Shown piece after piece: positions 1 through 7,567 of a stretch of DNA of 48,881 nt. The DNA is taken from assembly GCA_964645585.1 (NCBI GenBank), contig CAZYAN010000031.1, positions 1 to 48,881 of the forward strand, given 5' to 3'. The number at the start of each line of letters is the position of its first letter. Position 1 is the first letter of the stretch. The translations under genes were made by a program, and so were the position numbers. The DNA is from DATGSL01 sp964645585. Its GTDB lineage: Bacteria; Verrucomicrobiota; Verrucomicrobiia; Opitutales; T3Sed10-336. The notes beneath the pieces were generated by a model. That model did not search any database. It was not told where the DNA came from and was given only the letters and a program-made list of their open reading frames with translations.

Positions 1-34
1 CGGTAAGATTCCGCCGCGCCCGGGACAAGCGCCG

Positions 35-928
35 TCAGCCGACAATCGACTTGCCGAAGTAGTTGAGCAGCCAGACTTCTTTCCAGACGCGGTAACGGCC
101 TTCCATCGTGATTTTGCCGTATTCCTCGCGGAGGTGACGCGGATACAGGAAGCCGAGTTCCGTATTCAGTTTTTCCATCAACATTTGCTGATCGTTGAGA
201 TCGTCGACCGGCGTTTCTTCCCATTTTTCGAATGCTTTACCCGAGCGTTCGAGCCTGCGCTGGTGATAGAGGTTCAGCCGATGGATGCCGCGAGTCAGCG
301 GCTTCCGCACAATCCGCCAATTCTCCGGATAAAATCCGCCAAACGGAAGGTAGAGGTTATCCGTTACGTAGCGGATTCCGTCTTCGCTAATGGAATGAAG
401 GCTGAAACAAGCGGTCATGCTGCCGGTCCGCTGCGGCACAAAAACCGCTTGAATACGGGTGCGATTGTCTTCGCTTTGAAAGACAAAGCTGCGGATGAAA
501 ATCCCCATCCCGAGATCCGTTTTCAGCGATTGAATCTGCCTAAAGTTTTGCGTGCGCAGCCAGTCGCGGATCCGCAGAAACCGCTTTTGCACTGGCCATT
601 CTTCCGGCTCGGAATTTTCCACAAACCGCGGGAACAGCGGAATTGGACTTTGGCTCAGCGCCTTGATCGCGATCCAGTTGAACATGGTTTCTCCAAGGAA
701 CCAGACCAAAAACGCACTGACTGCCAGCACCCAGAACGGCCGGTCGCTCCATCCGAGTTCCCGTGAAACCACCGCGATGCCCGCCGCAAACACGATCCAC
801 CGCAGCCAGCGATTCAAAATCGCAATGACCGGCGACGCCCAGCGCTGATTTCCATACACGAGCAGGATCGAACTGAGCGACGCGAGAATGACCGCGTTCA
901 TGATCCAGTGAGCTTCGCTATCCTCCAT
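35..928 (-). CDS. Hypothetical membrane protein with soluble C-terminal domain
   Basis: I do not recognise a family. The 297-residue product starts with about three hydrophobic segments in its first 90 residues (an INAV/ILAS-type helix, a helix around AAGIAVVS, and one around VLAVSAFLVWFLG), followed by a soluble, arginine- and tryptophan-rich region of roughly 200 residues. It is therefore probably an inner-membrane protein with a cytoplasmic domain. The frame is open up to a TTG at 955, but I prefer the ATG at 928 because a GGGAAG stretch lies just upstream; an ATG at 901 is also possible. It lies downstream of dnaN on the same strand but is separated from it by a terminator-like hairpin, so it is probably transcribed alone. 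Coding is credible from length and absence of a better frame; the function is unknown. Confidence 0.6.
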   Translation of the reverse strand: MEDSEAHWIMNAVILASLSSILLVYGNQRWASPVIAILNRWLRWIVFAAGIAVVSRELGWSDRPFWVLAVSAFLVWFLGETMFNWIAIKALSQSPIPLFPRFVENSEPEEWPVQKRFLRIRDWLRTQNFRQIQSLKTDLGMGIFIRSFVFQSEDNRTRIQAVFVPQRTGSMTACFSLHSISEDGIRYVTDNLYLPFGGFYPENWRIVRKPLTRGIHRLNLYHQRRLERSGKAFEKWEETPVDDLNDQQMLMEKLNTELGFLYPRHLREEYGKITMEGRYRVWKEVWLLNYFGKSIVG

Positions 929-983
929 GATCTTCCCTATCGTCTTTCCGCTCAAGTCACTGCTTCTGGACTTGGCTGGCGGT

Positions 984-1009
984 AAAAGCGGGGGCTTATG
1001 CCCCTTTTT
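984..1009 (-). terminator. Hairpin terminator after dnaN
   Basis: A GGGGC stem (991-995) pairs with GCCCC (1000-1004) around a TTAT loop. It is flanked by AAAA on one side and TTTTT on the other, so the structure looks like an intrinsic terminator in both directions. It lies about 70 bases after the dnaN stop codon and before the next minus-strand gene, so ending dnaN transcription is the likely role. Confidence 0.6.
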
Positions 1010-1077
1010 GAGGCGCTGAAGCGACGACTCTTACCGTCTTCGTCGCCGCACCCAACTCCACTTGTGCCGGGAGGCCG

Positions 1078-2202
1078 TCAATTCAGCCGCAGCGGCATGA
1101 TCACGCAGACGAAACTGTCGAGCGACTTGAAAACTCCCGGACTGAGTTCGTCTTTGAGCTCGAAAAACACCTCGTCTTTCGTCAGCGCCTTCAGCGGATC
1201 CATCAGAAAATACGGATTGAACGCCACTTGAATTTCCGGCCCGTCGTACGAAATGGCCATCGATTCGTGCGCCTCACCAAAATCGGGACTCGATGCCGTG
1301 ATCTCAAGCAGGTTCGGAGAAACCTTCAATTTCACCGTGTTGCTCTTATCGCTCGAGACCAGCGCCGCGCGGTGAACGCACTGCAGCATCAGCTCGCGCT
1401 CGATCTTGATTCGCTGGTGGGTTTCTTTGGGAATAACTTGTTGATAATTCGGATAATTCCCCTCGACGATCTTTGAAATCAGGTAGACCCGGCCGGTCAT
1501 TCCGCCCGCGTCCTCACTGGTTTCCAAATCAAATGCCACCTGCCGGTCGCTGAAGGAAATCGTCACATCTTTGCCGAGATCGAGCAGACGAAGCAGCTCG
1601 GCGGCGGTTTTGGCGGGAATAATGAGGTTTCCGGTTTGCTCTGGAGGAAACTCGATCTCGCGGCTGATCAGCGCCAAGCGCCGACCGTCCGTCGCGACGA
1701 GCGAAAGTTTCCCGTCATCAAAATTGAAGTAGACGCCGTTGAGGATGTAGCGGGCCTCGTCGACCGATTGCGCGTAAACAACACTTCGGAGCATTTGCGC
1801 CAGCGTTTCCTGGTCGAGGACAAATGTCCGGTCCTTGCTGAACGTCGGGAGCGCGGGGAATTCCTCTTTGCCGATTCCGACGATCTTAAACAGCGAACCG
1901 CCAGACGCTACCTTGGTTTGCAGCTCTTCCGTGGTTTCGACAGTCACGTCGGGATTGGGAAGTTCGCGGATAATCGTGGCCAGGCGCCTGACCGGCAGCG
2001 TAATGGCGCCCGGCTCCGAGACCTGTGCTTTGATGCTGCAGCGAATCCCGAGGTCCAGGTTGGTCGTCGTCAGGGAGATCTGCTCTCCTTCCGCCTCGAT
2101 CAGAACGTTGCCGAGGATCGGCATCGTCGCGCGAGGGCTGACCACGTTGAGAACCTGCTGCAAGCCGCTGCTGAAATGGTCTCGGTTGATTTTGAACTTC
2201 AT
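1078..2202 (-). CDS. dnaN: DNA polymerase III subunit beta (sliding clamp)
   Basis: Encodes the ring-shaped processivity clamp that tethers DNA polymerase III, and repair and mismatch factors, to DNA. The 374-residue length is normal for the family. The N-terminus (MKFKINRDHF, then a VVSPRATMPILGNVLIEA stretch) is the classic first clamp domain, and the protein ends in IMPLRLN, close to the usual MPMRL tail that forms the partner-binding pocket. The ATG at 2202 gives the conserved N-terminus. Unusually, neither dnaA nor recF adjoins it: the upstream neighbour on the same strand is pssA, after a 225-base AT-rich spacer, and a hairpin terminator follows. It is therefore probably monocistronic with its own promoter. 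Family assignment is very secure. Confidence 0.97.
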   Translation of the reverse strand: MKFKINRDHFSSGLQQVLNVVSPRATMPILGNVLIEAEGEQISLTTTNLDLGIRCSIKAQVSEPGAITLPVRRLATIIRELPNPDVTVETTEELQTKVASGGSLFKIVGIGKEEFPALPTFSKDRTFVLDQETLAQMLRSVVYAQSVDEARYILNGVYFNFDDGKLSLVATDGRRLALISREIEFPPEQTGNLIIPAKTAAELLRLLDLGKDVTISFSDRQVAFDLETSEDAGGMTGRVYLISKIVEGNYPNYQQVIPKETHQRIKIERELMLQCVHRAALVSSDKSNTVKLKVSPNLLEITASSPDFGEAHESMAISYDGPEIQVAFNPYFLMDPLKALTKDEVFFELKDELSPGVFKSLDSFVCVIMPLRLN

Positions 2203-2427
2203 GGAGCAACAAGTTAGAAAAATTTCCGAACAACTGACAACTCTTATGAAGAAGAGATTATTCTTAGAAAAAGAGTCTTCGTATTATTATGCTGGCGAAG
2301 AACTGCAATAACCGGGTGCAGTCCGGTCAGGAAGCGGATTCGACGGGCTTCCGATTTGTTAATAACTTCTTTGGAAAGCCGAACAAAAATCGGGTTTTTC
2401 ACATGCCTGCGAGTTGTTGGCAGTTGT
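2203..2427. other. AT-rich intergenic region upstream of dnaN
   Basis: This 225-base spacer is clearly AT-richer than its surroundings and should hold the dnaN promoter, with TAATAAT-like words in the 2275-2295 stretch. It also contains one relaxed DnaA-box match, TTTTTCACA at 2395-2403, and a small hairpin (GGAAGC 2330-2335 with GCTTCC 2347-2352, 11-base loop). One box is not enough to call an origin. No small gene is evident. Confidence 0.4.
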
Positions 2428-3312
2428 TCACGACTTTTTCGGAGCTTTCTTCACAAGCTCGGGACGCTGCGCTTTGAGCTCGCGAATGCGTTTCGCCCGA
2501 CGGTTCATTCGGCGCGCGTGCTGGAACAGCCCGTAGAAGATGTAGCCGTGGAAAACGAGGGCGAGTCCGAAACCCCAAAAACGCCACAGCAGCACGGCCG
2601 CGGTGAAGAGCAGAATAAACGTCCGAAACCGGATCCGCGTGCGCCAGTCGATGTTCTTAAAACTTGGATACTGAATCGCGCTGACCATCAGGTAGGCGAT
2701 AAGCAGCATCAGGCCCGGAAGGATCACCGCCCATTCCTGGAAATCGTAGGTGTTAAAAAAGAAAACGAGGCTGACGATCGAGCCGGCGGCGGCCGGGACC
2801 GGGAGTCCGGTGAAGTCTTTGGTGGGCGGCTGCTTTTGGACCGAATAAACCGCGGGGTGCGTGAGGACGTTGAACCGGGCGAGTCGGACGGCCGCGCAGA
2901 GAAGGTAGACGAATCCGATAAACCATCCCAGCCAGGTGAAATACGGATACTGCGCTGTCGGGGCGAGGATCAGAAAATACACCATCAATGCCGGCGCGAT
3001 TCCAAACGAAATCACGTCGGCGAGTGAGTCGAATTCCTTTCCAAACAGCGACTCGCGCCCGCCGAGCCGCGCGAGGGCGCCGTCAAACGTGTCGAAGACA
3101 ACGGCGGCGAGAATAAACAGCACCGCTTGGCCGTACAGCTCCATCGAGAGATCGTTGTTGCCGAACTGCGTCGCGGTGCTGGCCTGGATGCATTTGATAA
3201 CCGCGACGAACCCGCAGAAGAGGTTGCCGGCGGTCATCAGATTCGGCAGGAAATAGATCCGGCTCGCGCGGGTGCTTTCGAAGATATCCTTCTTGAGTTC
3301 CGGGTCGGGCAT
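2428..3312 (-). CDS. pssA: CDP-diacylglycerol--serine O-phosphatidyltransferase
   Basis: A membrane enzyme that condenses CDP-diacylglycerol with L-serine to give phosphatidylserine, the precursor of phosphatidylethanolamine. The CDP-alcohol phosphotransferase signature is intact: D-x2-D-G-A-x-A-R, eight residues, G, three residues, D, three residues, D (seen as DTFDGALAR ... G ... EFDSLAD). Around it are several hydrophobic helices, and an N-terminal NLMTAGNLFCGF segment is typical of the PssA subfamily. At 294 residues it is slightly long, with a basic C-terminal tail ending in KKAPKKS. The start is the ATG at 3312. It lies 48 bases downstream of the RelE-like gene. The signature also fits phosphatidylglycerophosphate synthase, but the N-terminal pattern favours PssA. 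Confidence 0.9.
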   Translation of the reverse strand: MPDPELKKDIFESTRASRIYFLPNLMTAGNLFCGFVAVIKCIQASTATQFGNNDLSMELYGQAVLFILAAVVFDTFDGALARLGGRESLFGKEFDSLADVISFGIAPALMVYFLILAPTAQYPYFTWLGWFIGFVYLLCAAVRLARFNVLTHPAVYSVQKQPPTKDFTGLPVPAAAGSIVSLVFFFNTYDFQEWAVILPGLMLLIAYLMVSAIQYPSFKNIDWRTRIRFRTFILLFTAAVLLWRFWGFGLALVFHGYIFYGLFQHARRMNRRAKRIRELKAQRPELVKKAPKKS

Positions 3313-3360
3313 GAGTGGTTGACGGCAGGGGTCTGAGAGAAGAACAGGCGCCGGCGTACC

Positions 3361-3714
3361 TTAGCGCTTGAGAGTCTCCAAGTATTTCCAGAACGACTGG
3401 TGCTGTTCCAGGAGCTGTTCTTCGGAAACCGGGAGTTTCGTGCGAAAAACGAAATCGGTCAACGTGTTCTTGTGCAGGATGTATTCACAATAAAGCGTAT
3501 CGTTGTCCTGCTTTTCGAAGTAGATCCGAAAATCACCGGTCCGGAGCCGATAGAAAACCCGCCCGCCCCGATTGAGTTTGCCGACCGGTTCACGCGGGCG
3601 CGCCAAATCCGACGCTGATAAGCTGCTGATCGGGTCGATCAACTGCATTTGATCGCGCGTGTCGAGTTTGCTCAACTCATGCATCGCCTGATTGCTGAAT
3701 GTAACTTGATACAT
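3361..3714 (-). CDS. RelE/ParE-family toxin-like protein, no partner visible
   Basis: A 117-residue protein resembling the RelE family, whose members cleave ribosome-bound mRNA or poison gyrase as toxins of type II toxin-antitoxin pairs. The family core is visible in the middle: a short helix (LSKLDTRDQMQLIDPI), then LNRGGRVFYRLRTGDFRIYFE, where the basic strand R-x-Y/F-R-x-R-x-G-D-F-R-I is diagnostic. The C-terminus adds about 30 residues beyond a minimal RelE fold. The same frame is open upstream to 3984, but the ATG at 3714 gives the family N-terminus and has AAAGGAAG upstream. No antitoxin-sized gene adjoins: upstream are 200 non-coding bases, and downstream is pssA. It may be a domesticated or solitary family member. 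Confidence 0.72.
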   Translation of the reverse strand: MYQVTFSNQAMHELSKLDTRDQMQLIDPISSLSASDLARPREPVGKLNRGGRVFYRLRTGDFRIYFEKQDNDTLYCEYILHKNTLTDFVFRTKLPVSEEQLLEQHQSFWKYLETLKR

Positions 3715-3916
3715 CGTGAACGAGCGCTTCCTTTCCCTGCCAATAGAACCGTCCGCGACCATTTTCGAGGAGAAGAAGACCGGAAGCAAATCCGAAAGGC
3801 GAAATCGTCTCCTCGGAACGGTCTCCGTCTCGCCCGGATATTGCCGATAAGGTTCTATTCCGCGGCCCCGACGGGGCTGAAAGGGCGAAACAGGCCGGCG
3901 GCGCTTGGTCTCACTC

Positions 3917-4948
3917 TCAAACAGACCGAACCGTCCGTCCAGGGTTCCACGTGACGTCGACAACAGAAATGTTCGGCGAATCACTCAAACCCCGTTCGTT
4001 GCTGATGAGAAGATTGCTGACCATGGAAACCGCCCGGTCGCCCTGAAGATCCCAGTGCTCCCGAATGCCCGATTGCGGATCGGCTGTCGAAGCGACGCTG
4101 AGACTGACGAGGCCGATATTGTCGGGAACGGAGATTCCGGCGGACGCCAGCCAGCGTTTTGGTGCGTTTTCGTTGGTGACAATGACAACATCCGGCCGCT
4201 CTTTCCGCACCCAATCTAAAAAAGTTTGTTTCGTCCAATTCGGTGCAAGAAGAGGCGCCGGGAGTCCTGGCAGTCCGGTTTCCGCCTGCTTGGCCAAGTA
4301 GGCGGCGAGCCAGCGATAGTCGATGCGATGATTGACCTCCTCGGTCAGCGCGAGACCGATCCGGCGGTAACCGAGACGCTGGCACTCGTCAAAGGCGAGG
4401 AGCATCGACTTGAAATGGTTGCAGCGGACCCGGTGGATTCGCGGCTCGCGAAGGCTCGGCCCGATCGCGACAGCCGCGACGTTCTCCCAAGGCCAATCGA
4501 GGGTTTCGAGCGCCACTGGAAGCGGCGCGAAGATGACGCCGGAAACGCTTCGCTGGTGAAGAACGGTATCCGCCTTGGCGCGCGTGCAATGATCGAGAGG
4601 GATCCAAATTTCCTCGAAGCCGAATCCGGCCGAGACCGCCCGTTTTCGTGCCGCGTCGAGACAGTCCTGGAACATTGGAATTTGTTTCTTCCAGGCATCT
4701 TGGGCGGGATAAAGATTGATCAGGCCCAAGACAGGCGCGGCGAGCGACGATTTCCGGCCGCGCCGTTCTCGCATGAGCGACTGGACGAACGGATGGCGCC
4801 GATAACCGAGGTCCCGCGCAATCCTCTGAACGCGCAGCCGCGTCCGCTCCGCTACGAGAGGGCTGTTGTTCAAACAAAGGGAGGCGGTAGACGGGTGAAC
4901 GCCGGCTTTCCGGGCGACATCCTTCAGGTGAATGTTAGTCGCACCCAT
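3917..4948 (-). CDS. LacI-family transcriptional regulator (second of a pair)
   Basis: A 343-residue sugar-responsive repressor type. The N-terminus is a LacI helix-turn-helix (LKDVARKAGVHPSTASLCLN) followed by the hinge region RVQRIARDLGYRRHP; the rest is a periplasmic-binding-protein-like effector domain ending in WNPGRTV. It is closely paralogous to the regulator immediately upstream; both share GPS-REPR-HRVR-NHF-type wording and the WNPG ending. The frame runs up to a GTG at 5014, but the ATG at 4948 gives the normal LacI start, and it overlaps the end of the upstream gene by 25 bases, suggesting translational coupling. As the last gene of the carbohydrate locus, it probably controls that locus. 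The ligand is unknown. Confidence 0.88.
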   Translation of the reverse strand: MGATNIHLKDVARKAGVHPSTASLCLNNSPLVAERTRLRVQRIARDLGYRRHPFVQSLMRERRGRKSSLAAPVLGLINLYPAQDAWKKQIPMFQDCLDAARKRAVSAGFGFEEIWIPLDHCTRAKADTVLHQRSVSGVIFAPLPVALETLDWPWENVAAVAIGPSLREPRIHRVRCNHFKSMLLAFDECQRLGYRRIGLALTEEVNHRIDYRWLAAYLAKQAETGLPGLPAPLLAPNWTKQTFLDWVRKERPDVVIVTNENAPKRWLASAGISVPDNIGLVSLSVASTADPQSGIREHWDLQGDRAVSMVSNLLISNERGLSDSPNISVVDVTWNPGRTVRSV

Positions 4949-6006
4949 GACGAATTTGGAGAAGTCGCGCCGGGGGATTCTTTCGCCGGACGTATCGTTT
5001 CTCCCGGGTTCCACAGGCTTTTCACGAGCAGGAGATTCGGCTGATCGTGCAGGCCGAGCTGGTTGTTGTCGAGCAAGTCCATCAGGAGATTAACCGCTCG
5101 CTTTCCCTGCATTGGCCAATCTTGGAAGACACCGGTTTGGCGGCCCTGACTCGGCGCGCTGAGACTGACGAGCCCGATATCGCGCGGAATGCGGAAACCC
5201 GCCTCTTCCAGCCATTGGGTCGTTTCGCGGATGTTGACCGCGACGACAACATCCGGCTGGTTCTGCTCGAGCCAGGAAAGGAATACCTCTTTGGTCCAGG
5301 TGGTGGCCAAAAGCGGTTTTGGCGGATTCGGGATGCCGAGGCGGTATTGATGCAGCAAATACGGGGCGAGCCAGCGAAACTCCATTTTGCGATTCACAAC
5401 CTCCTTGAGTGCGAGACCGATTCGCTTGTATCCAGATTCTAAACACTTCCGCATGACCAGCGCCATCGATTCGAAATGGTTGTTCCGAACCCGGTGGAGA
5501 CGCGGGTTTCGCACGCTCGGGCCCAGCGCGACCGCGGCCAGCCGGTCCCATTGCCAGTCCAGGTCATCAATTGGATTTGGAAGCGGTGTCAGCAGCACCG
5601 CCCGAATTCCTCGCGTGTACAAAATCTCGCCGAGGCGTCGCGGTGACGCCCGATGAATGGGAAGCCAGAATTCTTCGAGGTGAAATCCGCGCGATCGGGC
5701 CTGGATCAATGCCTGCTGGTAGCAGTCTTGGAGCTCCGGCATCCACGCTTTCCAGCCGCCGCGGGTCGATGAAAAGGTAACGAACGCGATCGTCGGGGAA
5801 CCGGCGCCGACTTGGCCGCCGCGCCGAAATCGGGAAAGGCTGGTCAGGTATGGATGCGGCCGGTAGCCGAGTTCGCGCGCGATCTTCAGAACCCGTTCCC
5901 GCGTGGAAGCGGAAATGCGCGGATGGTTTTTCAGGCAGAGAGAAACCGTCGAATGATGCACACCCGCTTTGGCGGCGACATCTTTCATGGTAACTTCACT
6001 CGCCAT
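4924..6006 (-). CDS. LacI-family transcriptional regulator (first of a pair)
   Basis: A 360-residue LacI/GalR-type regulator. Its helix-turn-helix (MKDVAAKAGVHHSTVSLCLK) and hinge (RVLKIARELGYRPHP) lie at the N-terminus, followed by a sugar-binding-like domain. The ATG at 6006 was chosen over an upstream in-frame start at 6126 because the extra 40 residues are low-complexity and unlike any LacI N-terminus. The protein carries about 20 C-terminal residues after the WNPGETIRP ending that its paralogue lacks; this tail is what overlaps the downstream regulator gene. It sits 91 bases downstream of the GH50-like gene on the same strand. A direct role in repressing the locus in the absence of its sugar is inferred from position only. 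Confidence 0.9.
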   Translation of the reverse strand: MASEVTMKDVAAKAGVHHSTVSLCLKNHPRISASTRERVLKIARELGYRPHPYLTSLSRFRRGGQVGAGSPTIAFVTFSSTRGGWKAWMPELQDCYQQALIQARSRGFHLEEFWLPIHRASPRRLGEILYTRGIRAVLLTPLPNPIDDLDWQWDRLAAVALGPSVRNPRLHRVRNNHFESMALVMRKCLESGYKRIGLALKEVVNRKMEFRWLAPYLLHQYRLGIPNPPKPLLATTWTKEVFLSWLEQNQPDVVVAVNIRETTQWLEEAGFRIPRDIGLVSLSAPSQGRQTGVFQDWPMQGKRAVNLLMDLLDNNQLGLHDQPNLLLVKSLWNPGETIRPAKESPGATSPNSSWVRLTFT

Positions 6007-6097
6007 GAAAAAATCATTGGCCGCGGCCGCCGCCGGCTCAAGCACTTTGGAAGCTGTCGCCGTTTGGAACGCCCTAAGGGCCAAACTCCCCTGACGG

Positions 6098-7498
6098 CTA
6101 TTCGCGCTGCCGGTCAAAATATTCAATCAGGTCCCAGGCGTTCCGGTGAATCGGAACCATCAGATCGGTGAGGTCTCGATACAGCTCATAGCGCGGATTC
6201 AAGATGCCTTTATTGCTGTCGTTCCGTTCGTCGATGAACTTGAAATACTGCCAGCCGACGACATGCGGCGATTCCAGGAGCCGAAGGGTATAGTTCTGGT
6301 ACCAAAGACCTCGGTTGCGCTGGGTGCGCACCACCCAGCCGGCGCCGAGACTGTTGTCGAAACCCCACTCCTTCGCGGCGTCCTCGCCTTTGACGTAAAA
6401 CTCGGTAATCAAGATCGGTGCAGCCGAGTTTTCCGTCCAGCGGAGAAGGTGTGTTTCCGAAGGCGACCATACGTTGTAGTAATTGACCGAAACAATGTCG
6501 AGATGACGCCCAGCCGCTTGCAGAACCTGCGGTATGTGCGGCCCTGCCCCATGCAGACGTGAGCCGAGATTCATGTGGTTCGGTGTGACCGCTTTGAGCG
6601 CGGCGGTCGTGATCGCGTAATACCGGTCCATCACATGAGCGAGCCAGTCGAGATTGTCTTCGTCTGTCACTGATTCCGGGGAAGCCTTGTCGCCGTGACG
6701 CGCACGAAACCATCGCCAAGCTTCCTTTACGTTGTATCCAAGCGCTGGATCGTCGGCGTCGATACTCAAGGTGCGGCTGAGAAGATCGCGCGGCATCGGA
6801 AGTTCATTGTCCGTAAAATGTCCGAGAAGCCACGGATCGTCGGCGAGACCTTCGACCTGCTCCCGCGCGTATTCGAATGCGTGCGCTTCAAAGTCGGGAT
6901 GGAAAACAGGAATCGCGTTTTCGCGAAACTTCGCGTGTCCATAGGAAGGAGTCGTCAGAGAGAGACGGCGGCCGAAGGTGGTCATGAATCCGAGCGTCGT
7001 CGTATACGGGAGGCGATTTTTGACCTCATTCAAATTTTGGATACGTGACCATCTTCCGATATCGGTAAAGCCGAGCCCGCGCAGCAACTCGACGGTCGCT
7101 TCCGCCCAAGCGGTGTTGTCGGCGAATTTTTCCTCGAAGACGGTTTTGGAGAATTTATGATTGGCCGGGCGGACAGAGGTCATTCCCATCGGAATGTACG
7201 GATATCCTTCGGGATCAATCGTCCACCAGCGGCCGTCCACTTTTTCGGTTCGGAAAAACCCGGTTGCTTCGCGACGCGGTCCATCGAGATAGCCGCCAAA
7301 ACGCGACCGGTTTCGAAACGTTTCGCGGGGCGAAAAACCATCGAGCGATTCGAGCGTGTGGATTTCCGATTCGCGCCACGATTGGTCCGGCTTCCGCTGC
7401 CATTCGAGTTTCTCGGGCACGGAGCCGGCGGAAAGTGTGCCGCTCGCCAGAACGGAGCAGGCGGCGACAAGAGCGGTGACGATCGATGGTGTCTTCAT
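6098..7498 (-). CDS. Secreted glycoside hydrolase, GH50/beta-agarase-like
   Basis: A 466-residue exported enzyme expected to cleave a beta-linked polysaccharide. A signal peptide is clear (MKTPSIVTALVAACSVLASG, then TLSA). The catalytic TIM barrel starts with DGRWWTIDPEGYPYIPMG, wording typical of agarase-like GH50 proteins. Two glutamates are placed as expected for a retaining clan GH-A enzyme: E232 in GHFTDNELPM (acid/base) and E366 in ILITEFYVKG (nucleophile). The start at 7498 gives the signal peptide; the frame extends 13 residues further upstream. It follows the larger hydrolase gene by 69 bases and precedes the two LacI genes, so co-regulation is likely. GH50 membership is from memory of family motifs; GH42 or an unclassified GH-A family is possible. 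Agar as substrate is a guess. Confidence 0.78.
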   Translation of the reverse strand: MKTPSIVTALVAACSVLASGTLSAGSVPEKLEWQRKPDQSWRESEIHTLESLDGFSPRETFRNRSRFGGYLDGPRREATGFFRTEKVDGRWWTIDPEGYPYIPMGMTSVRPANHKFSKTVFEEKFADNTAWAEATVELLRGLGFTDIGRWSRIQNLNEVKNRLPYTTTLGFMTTFGRRLSLTTPSYGHAKFRENAIPVFHPDFEAHAFEYAREQVEGLADDPWLLGHFTDNELPMPRDLLSRTLSIDADDPALGYNVKEAWRWFRARHGDKASPESVTDEDNLDWLAHVMDRYYAITTAALKAVTPNHMNLGSRLHGAGPHIPQVLQAAGRHLDIVSVNYYNVWSPSETHLLRWTENSAAPILITEFYVKGEDAAKEWGFDNSLGAGWVVRTQRNRGLWYQNYTLRLLESPHVVGWQYFKFIDERNDSNKGILNPRYELYRDLTDLMVPIHRNAWDLIEYFDRQRE

Positions 7499-7567
7499 GG
7501 ATAAGTCGCTTATAACAAATGAAAACGGGTCATGCACGTTGGAAGAATTGTTGATGAGTTACCCGAT

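Noticed and set aside
2330..2352. Possible small RNA (SRP-like wording GTCAGGAAGC) in the spacer before dnaN
   Set aside because: The conserved SRP RNA tip sequence is not present and only a 6-bp stem can be drawn.
2203..2427. Possible chromosomal origin upstream of dnaN
   Set aside because: Only one relaxed DnaA box and no dnaA gene or box cluster; AT-richness alone is explained by a promoter.
3943..3958. A second parS-like site containing GGTTCCACGTG
   Set aside because: Only the left half and CACGTG core match; the right half has no agreement, so ParB loading is unlikely.
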